From Rhodospirillaceae bacterium (GTDB lineage Bacteria; Pseudomonadota; Alphaproteobacteria; MPNO01; UBA2964): a stretch of 17,816 nucleotides of DNA. The position numbers were made by a program, and so were the translations under genes. The notes below the pieces were generated by a model, which saw nothing but the letters and a program-made list of their open reading frames with translations, was not told the DNA's origin and made no database searches. Position 1 is the stretch's first letter. Each line of letters opens with the position of its first letter. Shown here in pieces: positions 7,101 to 14,762 of this stretch. Location: assembly GCA_002712335.1 (NCBI GenBank), contig PATI01000077.1:1-17816 (forward strand). The letters run 5' to 3'.

Positions 7101-7742
7101 TTAGGGCGCTAACAAGAAGTAGTCAGTTAGTTCAACACCGCCTCGCCACATCATTGCGAAAGCGACGTAGAGTATAAGGACCAAACCCAGATAACCTATC
7201 CAACGATGTTTTTGCAGAAGCTTCGCTATTAAAGTTGCTCCCACTCCCATCAAAACTACTGACAAGGTGAGCCCTATCACTAAAGCAGACATGTGGTTAT
7301 TAGCGGCACCTGCAACTGCGAGCACGTTATCTAGAGACATAGAAATATCCGCGACAGCGACTTGAAAAACTGCTGCACCAACAGTTTTATGTGCGTGGGA
7401 TTGCCGCTTTTCTGAGGTTTTATCACCTTCTAATATCGTGTTCTTATCGGTATCTTTATTGACATTAAGGTCTTGAAACATTTTCCAACAGACCCAAAGA
7501 AGGAGCAAACCTCCCACTAGCATTAAACCTACGACGTTAAGCAATTGCATTGTCACGGCGGCAAAGACAATCCTCATAACCACCGCCAATGCGATACCAT
7601 AAGCAATTACTTTTTTTCTATATTGAGGTGCTACGCCGGCTGCCGCCATTCCAACCACTATTGCATTATCACCGGCTAGTACAAGGTCAATTAAAATGAC
7701 CTGACTAATTGCTAAAAATTCTGCGTAACTAACTTCCAACAT
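7101..7742 (-). CDS. TerC family integral membrane protein
   Basis: A 213-residue inner-membrane protein with about seven hydrophobic segments and two inverted halves, each carrying an acidic motif in a helix: DLVLAGDNAIVV (residues 19-30) and DISMSLDNVLAVAG (132-145). This is the TerC/YjbE/YkoY arrangement; family members are implicated in manganese export and in metallation of secreted proteins, and more loosely in tellurite resistance. A charged, lysine-rich loop (about 92-118) separates the halves. ATG at 7742, with a weak ribosome site. I looked for a yybP-ykoY manganese riboswitch in the 5' spacer (7743-7947) and did not see its conserved core. It converges with map and is divergent from the methyltransferase. 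Confidence 0.9.
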   Translation of the reverse strand: MLEVSYAEFLAISQVILIDLVLAGDNAIVVGMAAAGVAPQYRKKVIAYGIALAVVMRIVFAAVTMQLLNVVGLMLVGGLLLLWVCWKMFQDLNVNKDTDKNTILEGDKTSEKRQSHAHKTVGAAVFQVAVADISMSLDNVLAVAGAANNHMSALVIGLTLSVVLMGVGATLIAKLLQKHRWIGYLGLVLILYVAFAMMWRGGVELTDYFLLAP

Positions 7743-7947
7743 AAATCATTCTAAACATTATTAAAAACCATTAGACAAATTCACCTTATCCAATGTACTC
7801 CCAATATTTTATTTTGGCATAGATCAACTGAAATGGCACTTGTTTCGATCCTCAAACAGACATTTTAATTTAGACAATGTAAATGTTAACATAAAATCGA
7901 ATCTTAAGTATTAAATGGTTTCATTTAGCTCGCTAAAAGGGAAACAA

Positions 7948-8568
7948 ATGTATTCTAAAAAAGGAATTGGATCATGGCTAAAATATTATGAAAAAACAGG
8001 AAAACGTCCACCACGTGAGACCTTATTATTTGCACTAAATGAATTTGAAAAACACAGTTTAAAAGGTGAAAACACTCCCCTAGCAATAGATCTCGGTTGT
8101 GGTAATGGGCGTGACACCGTTGAAATGTTAAAGCGCGGCTGGAGAGTTCTTGCAATTGACGCCGAGCCATCGGCAATAGAGGGCATTAGCGCTCGTATAA
8201 ATGAAGAGAAAAAAAATTTTCTTGAAACTAAAATATGTCGTTTTGAAAGTGTCTTGCTGCCTAAATCTCAATTAATTAACTCTAGTTTTGCTCTGCCATT
8301 GGTTTCTCCAATTGATTTTCCGAATTTGTGGAAAAAGATATTGGATGCTCTCCTACCGGAAGGATTAGTCAGCTGTCAGCTTTACGGTGAACGGGATAGT
8401 TGGTTCGGTGACCCAACAATTACATTTCTTTCAAGAAGCGACATTGACGCCTTACTATCTCCGCTACAACTCGAATATTTTCGAGAGGAAGAAGAGGACA
8501 GTACAACGCCTCGTGGTATTCAGAAACACTGGCACATTTATCACATCGTAGCACGCCGATCCTATTAA
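7948..8568 (+). CDS. Small class I SAM-dependent methyltransferase
   Basis: A 206-residue cytosolic protein with a Rossmann-type methyltransferase core. Motif I is AIDLGCGNGRD (residues 46-56), with the acidic ribose-binding residue in LAID (D71). The N-terminal segment WLKYYEKTGKRPPRETLL is typical of a TehB-like or general class I group whose substrates are mostly unknown. The C-terminal half has HWHIYHIVARR. Start choice: ATG at 7915 has no ribosome site, whereas ATG at 7948 has AAAAGGGA five bases upstream and begins where homologues would, so I prefer 7948. The 205-base spacer upstream contains a perfect 10-bp palindrome ATGTTAACAT (7883-7892) but no clear promoter pair. Its stop is only four bases from that of purC. 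Confidence 0.82.
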   Translation: MYSKKGIGSWLKYYEKTGKRPPRETLLFALNEFEKHSLKGENTPLAIDLGCGNGRDTVEMLKRGWRVLAIDAEPSAIEGISARINEEKKNFLETKICRFESVLLPKSQLINSSFALPLVSPIDFPNLWKKILDALLPEGLVSCQLYGERDSWFGDPTITFLSRSDIDALLSPLQLEYFREEEEDSTTPRGIQKHWHIYHIVARRSY

Positions 8569-8572
8569 TCTT

Positions 8573-9541
8573 TTATACGAAATAGTCGGGTAATGCGACT
8601 GCTAGGTTTTCACGCACTCTTTCCGCCACAGGCTTGCCATCTTCTGGATGTTCAAATTCGAGCCCCGTTACCTGCTCATATAGTGCAATATATTTTTTAC
8701 TAAACTCCAAGATTGTATTTTCGGGTATTTCCGGAATGGGATCCTTGTAGGGGTCACATTGCCCAGCAATCCATAATCTCAAGAATTCCTTATCCAAGCT
8801 TTCCGGTTCGTTGCCACTTGCAAGGCGGTCTTCATAACTGGAAGCCAGCCAATAACGACTTGAGTCCGGAGTATGTACCTCATCAGCTAGTGTTATGTTG
8901 CCGTCGTTATCAAGACCAAATTCGTATTTTGTATCCACCAGAATTAAACCATTCTTAGCAGAAATTTCACGACCTCTGGCAAAAATTGCTAGACTTATTT
9001 CCGCTAACTCATCCCAATGTTTTTGACTCAACAATCCCTGTGAGACAATCTCCTCTGGCGTAATTGGAGCATCATGATCGCCCTGCGCCGCTTTAGTCGT
9101 GGGTGTTAGAATTGTATCGGGAAGTTTTTGATTTTTCTTAAGGCCTTCTGGAAACGGTATGCCGTACATGGAGCGTTCGCCCCTGTCATACATGGGCCAA
9201 ATACTAGTCTCCGTGGATCCCGTTATATAGTCCCTAACTACCATTTCAACCGGTAACATTGATAATCCCTTGGCAATAATGACATTGGGGTCCGGATAAT
9301 CGATAACATGGTTAGGACATATATCTAATGTTTTATCAAACCAGAACCTTGCAGTCTGATTGAGCACTTGTCCCTTATAGGGCACTGACGCTAGCACCTG
9401 ATCAAAGGCAGACTGCCTATCTGTAGCAATCATCACACGTCGTCCGTCGGGCAAAGCATATGATTCACGAACTTTGCCCTGCTCAAAATTAGGTAGCTCC
9501 GGGAATTGTGCCTCACCTAGGCAATGATTTTCTATGCTCAT
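8573..9541 (-). CDS. purC: SAICAR synthetase (PurC)
   Basis: A 322-residue cytosolic enzyme of purine synthesis that joins CAIR and aspartate using ATP. Visible family motifs are the nucleotide-loop signature GKVRESY (residues 22-28), TDRQSAFD (40-47), PTTKAAQGDHD (147-157), LVDTKYEFG (201-209) and ADEVHTPDSSRYW (219-231). The protein is of the longer form (about 300 or more residues) with an extended C-terminus rather than the roughly 240-residue E. coli type. A TTG four codons upstream (9553) is open, but ATG at 9541 is the natural start. No purS/purQ follows; instead it faces a hydrolase across a 155-base divergent spacer that is very AT-rich. purB lies 5.2 kb away on the other strand. Confidence 0.95.
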   Translation of the reverse strand: MSIENHCLGEAQFPELPNFEQGKVRESYALPDGRRVMIATDRQSAFDQVLASVPYKGQVLNQTARFWFDKTLDICPNHVIDYPDPNVIIAKGLSMLPVEMVVRDYITGSTETSIWPMYDRGERSMYGIPFPEGLKKNQKLPDTILTPTTKAAQGDHDAPITPEEIVSQGLLSQKHWDELAEISLAIFARGREISAKNGLILVDTKYEFGLDNDGNITLADEVHTPDSSRYWLASSYEDRLASGNEPESLDKEFLRLWIAGQCDPYKDPIPEIPENTILEFSKKYIALYEQVTGLEFEHPEDGKPVAERVRENLAVALPDYFV

Positions 9542-9696
9542 AGTAATTACCAACTTTAGGTTAAAAAAAATATTTTATAAATATCCAAATATAGGTCCGA
9601 ATCGGCTAGACCTCGCTATATGGCAAATACAGTTTCTTGTGTATAACTTTAATATTAAAATATATAAGTTCGTCCAATCCGGCGGGGAGTGAAGAT

Positions 9697-10587
9697 ATGC
9701 AAATAATGCAGCGTAAATTTATAGAGGTAGAGGGTATCCGAACCTGTTACTACGAAAAGGGAGCCGGGCCCATAATGATTCTAATACATGGAGGTAATTT
9801 TGGTTCAAATGATGCCGCTGATTGCTCCCTTGACTGGAGCTTAAATTTCGACGGTTTGGCAGAAAAATACCGCGTACTTGCTATTGATAAAATCGGTCAA
9901 GGCTATACCGCGAACCCCCTAAGAGACGAAGATTATACAATGGCAAAAGTTGTTCACCATATCTGTGCCACGCTTGATGCACTGGAGATTAAAGGAGCCC
10001 ACTTAGTAGGTCATTCTCGCGGTGGTTATGTCACTTGTCGTATTACTATGGATCGTCCAGATTTAGTGAAAACCTGCACAATTATTGATAGTAATAGTTG
10101 TGCCCCAGGAATTGGGTTAAATGAAATTGTCTTGGCCAACCCCCCGGAACCTCGGCTGACTGCTAAAAGCCAACGATGGATTATGGAAAATTATTCCTTC
10201 AGCACAGAACATGTGACCGACGAATGGATCAATGGACTGGTGGAAGTGGGAAAACAAAACAGTTACCGGGAAGCCTGTCATAAAATGGCTTCATCTGGGA
10301 ATGGCCTGCGCCACACGCAGTTCCTTCCAGCTCTTGCAAAAGACAAGATAAATATGTTTGCTTGGATACGTGACCATGGCATGGACCGTCCAACCCAACT
10401 GATTTGGGGCTATAATGATCCAACTGCACCATTATCGATGGGGCGAGCATTATATGACCTTATTGCTGAACGGGAACGCCGAGCGCACTTTAATGTTTTT
10501 AATGAGGCCGGTCACTTTACCTACCGTGAGCACCCAATCCAATTTAACGCATGCCTACACGCTTTTATCGAGGGGGTTAGCGCTTAA
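9697..10587 (+). CDS. Alpha/beta hydrolase, MhpC/meta-cleavage hydrolase-like
   Basis: A 296-residue cytosolic alpha/beta-hydrolase-fold protein. The predicted triad is S107 in the nucleophile elbow GHSRGG, D241 in WGYNDPTAP and H273 in EAGHFTYREHP. The oxyanion region is LIHGGNFGSND (residues 29-39). The overall pattern is like the C-C hydrolases that cleave ring-fission products of aromatics, and related esterases; the substrate is not determinable. A longer frame begins at 9637, but ATG at 9697 has GGGGAG (9684-9689) at a seven-base spacing and is clearly better. Its last 33 bases overlap the 3' end of the convergent amidase gene. Neighbouring amidase, second hydrolase and Gfo/Idh genes suggest a degradative setting. 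Confidence 0.85.
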   Translation: MQIMQRKFIEVEGIRTCYYEKGAGPIMILIHGGNFGSNDAADCSLDWSLNFDGLAEKYRVLAIDKIGQGYTANPLRDEDYTMAKVVHHICATLDALEIKGAHLVGHSRGGYVTCRITMDRPDLVKTCTIIDSNSCAPGIGLNEIVLANPPEPRLTAKSQRWIMENYSFSTEHVTDEWINGLVEVGKQNSYREACHKMASSGNGLRHTQFLPALAKDKINMFAWIRDHGMDRPTQLIWGYNDPTAPLSMGRALYDLIAERERRAHFNVFNEAGHFTYREHPIQFNACLHAFIEGVSA

Positions 10588-11958
10588 AAAATGATCTGTC
10601 ATCCACTCCCCAAATTGGCCCAGCCTGTAATCATGATATTTTTGACCCAACAATTGAATTCCAATCGGTAAATTGTCTTGCATAAGTAACGGAATATTCC
10701 AGGCCGGTGCTTCAAGGCAAGAGGAGGGATCCCCATAAACAGAGTCGCCAGTATTATCGCCGAGTGGCGGTAAAGTCGGCGCTGATAAGGTAATAAATGC
10801 ATCTGCCTTACCACGTAATAGCGCAAAAGACTGTCTGAGCTTTTCTAAAGATTTAAGGGTATCTCTATAAGCATCCAAGGTCATAGACTCACCAAATTCA
10901 AACCTTTCAACTAGTCTTTCTGTAATCTGGTTACGCCCGACATCTCGGAGTTGAAGTGCTGGCCATTGAATTTCCCAAGCAGCAAGTTGTGGTTGAAATC
11001 GCGGTATCGTTAAGAGTTCTCGTTCAAACACTTCAATATCCGGATCTTGCTCGCGCGATATTATTTCAACGTTTTGTTCTTGGAGTATTTGAACAAAATT
11101 TTCAAATGACTCTTTGATTACATTTTCAGTTATTGACCAACCGAGTGTATCAAGTCGAATGAGCCTCTTCGGTTTTCTTGACTTAATGTCAGGTTTTCCA
11201 AACAAACCCGGGTGACCAGGATCGCCACCCACAGTTTGTGCAATTTGCCAAGACGTGCGCCAGCAATCGTTTATACTATTTCCATGAATTCCAAGAGTGC
11301 TGTAACCGGGCGACCGCCATAGAAGTCCGCCGGAATGGATCGCACCAAACGTCGGTTTTAGAGCAAAATTACCACAAAAACTTGCTGGCCGAAGTACTGA
11401 ACCACGCCCCTGGCTCCCGATGGCTATCGGTAGCATACCCGCCCCCACCGCAGCGGCTGAGCCACTTGAAGATCCCCCAGGGCTTCTATCCAGATTAAAA
11501 GGATTTCGGGTTGCCGGCGGTTGGCCGGAACCAAGTTCGGGAAGGGTCGTTTTACCAATCAAAGCTGCACCACCTTTTTTCAATGCGTAAATATTTGCGG
11601 CATCGAAACGATGACGTTCCCCAGCAAAGAGAGGGCTATTTAATTCTGTAGGAAATTCAGCAGTCATAAGGAGGTCTTTTACCGCGAACGGCATACCATC
11701 AACTGCGGATAGTTGGCGCCCCGTTTTATAACGTAGGGTTGAGGCATCCGCGGCATTTCTAGCTGCGGTCAGATCTTTTACCACAAAGGCCTTTACGTGC
11801 GGCTCACGTACCTTAATGGTTTCAATACAGCGCTCCAAATAATCACGGGGTGTATCGGTTCCCTCAATAAAATCAGGTAACTTGTCATGAAATGTATTAA
11901 GTTTGACGGAGGACGGCTCATAAACACTTGGTATTATGGGTAAATCAGATGAGGACAT
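10555..11958 (-). CDS. Amidase-signature family hydrolase
   Basis: A 467-residue enzyme of the amidase signature family, which hydrolyses amides or related carboxyl derivatives. The Ser-cisSer-Lys triad is intact by spacing: K94 (FAVKDLL), S163 (SPGGSSSGS) and nucleophile S187 (RGSVLRPASFCG), with 24 residues between the serines as in FAAH and malonamidase E2. The loop before the nucleophile reads GSQGRGS, where many relatives have TGGS or TGGS-like residues, so the oxyanion hole may differ. The length is typical. There is no glutaminyl-tRNA amidotransferase context (no gatC/gatB), so a catabolic amidase is more likely than GatA. ATG at 11958, with a poor ribosome site. It is divergent from the next hydrolase (126-base spacer) and overlaps the previous hydrolase by 33 bases at the 3' ends. 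Confidence 0.88.
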   Translation of the reverse strand: MSSSDLPIIPSVYEPSSVKLNTFHDKLPDFIEGTDTPRDYLERCIETIKVREPHVKAFVVKDLTAARNAADASTLRYKTGRQLSAVDGMPFAVKDLLMTAEFPTELNSPLFAGERHRFDAANIYALKKGGAALIGKTTLPELGSGQPPATRNPFNLDRSPGGSSSGSAAAVGAGMLPIAIGSQGRGSVLRPASFCGNFALKPTFGAIHSGGLLWRSPGYSTLGIHGNSINDCWRTSWQIAQTVGGDPGHPGLFGKPDIKSRKPKRLIRLDTLGWSITENVIKESFENFVQILQEQNVEIISREQDPDIEVFERELLTIPRFQPQLAAWEIQWPALQLRDVGRNQITERLVERFEFGESMTLDAYRDTLKSLEKLRQSFALLRGKADAFITLSAPTLPPLGDNTGDSVYGDPSSCLEAPAWNIPLLMQDNLPIGIQLLGQKYHDYRLGQFGEWMTDHFLSANPLDKSV

Positions 11959-12084
11959 TTAAAATGCTATAATTAGTAACCTCGAACCAAGCTATTTTAC
12001 CAATAGCGAATTCAACTTATGCCACATGAAGCCAGACCACAAGTTAACCAGAGGTACAATTTAATTTTATTCGCGGAGTGAAAG

Positions 12085-13398
12085 ATGAGTAACAATACAA
12101 AATGGGTGCCGCCCACAGCACTGGATAAAAAAGCTCTAATAGAGATTTCCGACGAAGTCTTAGGACGGGCAGATATCCCGTTTAACGAAACCGAACATAT
12201 ATTCCGCATTAGCGCTTTGGAGATGGACTGGGATGTCGGTGTTATGATTTATGAACCGGAGGATCAAAATTCCATACCTAGGGGGGCTGACGGTAAAAAA
12301 ATTGGTATGTTTGTTCTCGCTGGTGGTTCTGGCGACTATCGGGCCATGGAGCAATTAACTAGGTTAATCACACGCAAGTTTGGCTACCGAATCGCTACTA
12401 TGACCTACCCTGGTCGTTTATATTTATCAGACCCCTCACGAAACTGGCCTGGAGATACCATAAAGCAAGATGGAAGTGTACGAACACCAATATGGCTTAA
12501 TAACGAATTCGTTCAACCAGATGAATATGAAGTAAAAGTCGATGAAAGTCTCAGGAGCCGATATGGGCGCAGGATGGTAGCACGGGCCAAGCCGGGTACA
12601 CGCTTTTATGATCGCATGGCAGCCTGGCCGTTGGCTTTTGAAGAAGCGATGAAAACTGTTTGCAGGGTTCATCTTCCGAAAAACGAGTATTCCATATATG
12701 TTCACGGCCATTCGACGGGGGGCCCCTTTGTCCATCTCTTAACCCAAAGAGTAGAGAATATTCAGGGAGTAGTGGGTATAGAAAACTCGCCCTTCGGCTA
12801 TATGTTTCAAAGAATGGTAGGGTATGAATGGCAGGGTCCCTTCAATGACCTATTAATTCGAACCTGGAGAGATATTGCCCGTTATCGCGGCGCAGAAATA
12901 CGGAGTGAAGAAGGTGAAAACGGCCTTATGCGCCTACCATGGATTATTGAAGATGTCATGGAGGATTGGGAAAAGACACTAGGACAACCACAATTCAAGG
13001 CAGAGTATCCGCTGCATTACGCCGCGGATCACGCCCTTGAAGCCGCAGCCCGGGCTGCGGCCAAACGCCTTCAAATGAACGAAAAAGATACCAGCACCCT
13101 AATTTCACGTTACCTTGGTTATGGGAGAGAATTAAGCGGTGAGAATGTAAAGCCCGTTCCCCCAATTCTTCTTTCAATATGCAAACATAGCAGGGATCAC
13201 ACCGAAGAGGTGTATGAAAATATTGTTTTACCAATGTTCGCAGCCATGAAACCATCACCAAAAGTCCGATTAACAAAACTCGGTACGGGCAGTCATCACT
13301 ATGAATATCCAGAAGAGGGATTACCGGAGGGTCTCGTGGCACCAATTATCAATGTTTGGCATCAAGCAATCAACAAGGGTTATTTCCTTAATGACTGA
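12085..13398 (+). CDS. Uncharacterised large alpha/beta hydrolase
   Basis: A 437-residue protein I cannot place in a named family. It has an alpha/beta-hydrolase nucleophile elbow, VHGHSTGG (S210), a possible oxyanion segment VLAGGSGDYRAME (residues 77-89), and a likely catalytic histidine in GTGSHHYEYPEEG (H404 or H405). About 100 residues (about 110-205) between the oxyanion strand and the elbow are rich in charged and aromatic residues and may form a lid; the region after the elbow (about 240-360) is also unusually long. No signal peptide, so it is cytosolic. ATG at 12085 is well supported by GGAG (12075-12078) at a six-base spacing. It is divergent from the amidase and ends 26 bases from the convergent oxidoreductase. 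A role in the same degradative cluster is likely but unproven. Confidence 0.75.
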   Translation: MSNNTKWVPPTALDKKALIEISDEVLGRADIPFNETEHIFRISALEMDWDVGVMIYEPEDQNSIPRGADGKKIGMFVLAGGSGDYRAMEQLTRLITRKFGYRIATMTYPGRLYLSDPSRNWPGDTIKQDGSVRTPIWLNNEFVQPDEYEVKVDESLRSRYGRRMVARAKPGTRFYDRMAAWPLAFEEAMKTVCRVHLPKNEYSIYVHGHSTGGPFVHLLTQRVENIQGVVGIENSPFGYMFQRMVGYEWQGPFNDLLIRTWRDIARYRGAEIRSEEGENGLMRLPWIIEDVMEDWEKTLGQPQFKAEYPLHYAADHALEAAARAAAKRLQMNEKDTSTLISRYLGYGRELSGENVKPVPPILLSICKHSRDHTEEVYENIVLPMFAAMKPSPKVRLTKLGTGSHHYEYPEEGLPEGLVAPIINVWHQAINKGYFLND

Positions 13399-13424
13399 GA
13401 TCGGATTGGACTGACACTACTTTC

Positions 13425-14618
13425 TCAGATAGTGACCACAGGGATTTGATGTTCAAGAACGATCTCTTTTTTTGTTCTGGCCGACTCAAGAACAGCCAGA
13501 GAGGCTTCCATTGTAGCCTTACCCCATCTTCCATTGCGAACAGGCTCTCGACCTTGGACGATGGACTCATATAGTTCGTCAATGACCGAGCTTTTATCTG
13601 GAAATGCACGACCCGGCGGAATCTTTATTTCGACAGGCCCCTTCTTTCCATAAACCATTACTCCATCGGGCGTGGGACGCAGATCTCCATCCGCGCAACT
13701 CACGATTGTTACCCCGCAATGTGGGTGATTCCGAGCTGCGTTTATCAAAGGCTTCTTTGAATAAGCCCGCAACCCTTTGAGTGCGACCTCTTCTTCCTGG
13801 CTAGACATAGACCGGAGCAAGACACGTGCCTCACCGTTACCCCCAGGTTCACGACGCTCACCCAGTTCTCCAATCCAACCATAGAACTCATCGCTATCAA
13901 AAAAATCATAGCCGCTATAAACGAGAACAGCGGCTGCACCGGTTGTGAACTGCAAAAATGTAGCGTGGCTGCCCTCAGTTGGACGGTCAGGGTCCATAAT
14001 CGACGTGGCGGAACGAATACTATGGACCATCCCACCGCCAAGAAAACGCACAACGTCTATTTGATGTGGAACCTGATTAAAAATAATGCCACCACCTCTA
14101 ATAGTATCGAGTTCTTGCCGCGAACGAGGCCTATAGAGAAAATTACCATAGCTAAAACTGTTTATCATTGTCACAGGTCCAAGGTCTCCGGCACTTATAA
14201 TTTCATGCATTTTCATGATGGGAGCATCAAAGCTGTGGGTATGGCCAACGACCATCCGGGCCCCATTTTTCTCAGCGGCATCTATCATCATATCACAATC
14301 TTCTAGACTCAGAGCCATTGGCTTTTCTACAATTATATGCTTACCAGCCTCGGCGGCCATAATAACGTGTTTGCGATGCCACTCGTGGGGTGTGGCAACA
14401 TAGACAGCATCTATTCCAGGATCAGCGCATAATTCTTCAACTTCTGCGTAGGGTCTTAAGTCGAAATCAGCGGCGAAGCGGTTGCGTGCATTAGCATTAA
14501 GATCAGCGCAAGCTTTAAGTTTTACTCTGGGATGTGCCACTAAGCTAGGTAACATCTGATTTGTCGCACCACCTAGGCCAATGATTCCAAAACGAAGAAC
14601 ATCAAACTCTGATACCAT
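13425..14618 (-). CDS. Gfo/Idh/MocA oxidoreductase, Pht4-like
   Basis: A 397-residue NAD(P)-dependent dehydrogenase. The N-terminal Rossmann domain has GIIGLGGAT (residues 11-19) and the EKP motif (98-100, K99 catalytic), followed by the HxxD pair in NQVPHQIDVVR (H185, D188). The stretches GGGIIFNQVPHQIDVVRFLGGG and YSGYDFFDSDEFYGWIGELG recall phthalate 4,5-cis-dihydrodiol dehydrogenases (Pht4) more than sugar dehydrogenases. This is a resemblance from memory, and no other phthalate genes are visible here. ATG at 14618 is preceded by AGGA (14629-14626). It is divergent from purB across a 144-base spacer that contains three TGTCA motifs and may control both genes. It converges with the large hydrolase. 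Role: oxidation of a diol or sugar-like intermediate in a catabolic pathway. Confidence 0.85.
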   Translation of the reverse strand: MVSEFDVLRFGIIGLGGATNQMLPSLVAHPRVKLKACADLNANARNRFAADFDLRPYAEVEELCADPGIDAVYVATPHEWHRKHVIMAAEAGKHIIVEKPMALSLEDCDMMIDAAEKNGARMVVGHTHSFDAPIMKMHEIISAGDLGPVTMINSFSYGNFLYRPRSRQELDTIRGGGIIFNQVPHQIDVVRFLGGGMVHSIRSATSIMDPDRPTEGSHATFLQFTTGAAAVLVYSGYDFFDSDEFYGWIGELGERREPGGNGEARVLLRSMSSQEEEVALKGLRAYSKKPLINAARNHPHCGVTIVSCADGDLRPTPDGVMVYGKKGPVEIKIPPGRAFPDKSSVIDELYESIVQGREPVRNGRWGKATMEASLAVLESARTKKEIVLEHQIPVVTI

Positions 14619-14628
14619 TTAAAAATCC

Positions 14629-14670
14629 TGTCAAACTTACCGAATCAAAATATTGTCATGATTCTGTCAA
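14629..14670. repeat. Three TGTCA(A/T) motifs in the divergent spacer
   Basis: TGTCAA (14629-14634), TGTCAT (14654-14659) and TGTCAA (14665-14670) occur in the spacer between the Gfo/Idh gene and purB. Read on the minus strand the outer copies are TTGACA, the consensus -35 hexamer. The last two copies are 11 bases apart, about one helical turn. They may be regulator half-sites or -35 boxes for the minus-strand gene, although no good -10 lies at the right distance. Low certainty. Confidence 0.25.
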
Positions 14671-14762
14671 AAAAAGTTGATAAATAACCTGATTGGTTTC
14701 ACGAGTCGGGGTTTTCTGCTAAACCGCCATTGTATTGTTTAAAATATTAGCAGGCACAGTCC

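Noticed and set aside
7095..7113. GTTAG/CTAAC hairpin between map and terC as a bidirectional terminator
   Set aside because: Only five base pairs with a nine-base loop and no T-run on either strand.
7833..7850. Sigma54-like TGGCAC site before the methyltransferase
   Set aside because: TGGCAC is present but the -12 GC element is missing at the required distance (GA is found instead).
7743..7947. Manganese (yybP-ykoY) riboswitch upstream of the TerC-family gene
   Set aside because: The family is often under this riboswitch, but the conserved core and paired loops are not visible on the minus strand; the spacer is plain AT-rich DNA.
9648..9659. TTTAATATTAAA palindrome upstream of the MhpC-like hydrolase
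   Set aside because: A 12-bp palindrome, but made only of A and T in a very AT-rich spacer, so weak evidence for an operator.
12012..13345. Several minus-strand ORFs opposite the large hydrolase
   Set aside because: They have no family motifs, no ribosome sites and overlap a well-supported gene; they are shadows of its codon pattern.
13395..13434. CTGAGA/TCTCAG and CACTA/TAGTG inverted repeats at the hydrolase/oxidoreductase junction
   Set aside because: Arms are short, they are partly inside coding sequence, and no T-tract follows; chance is likely.
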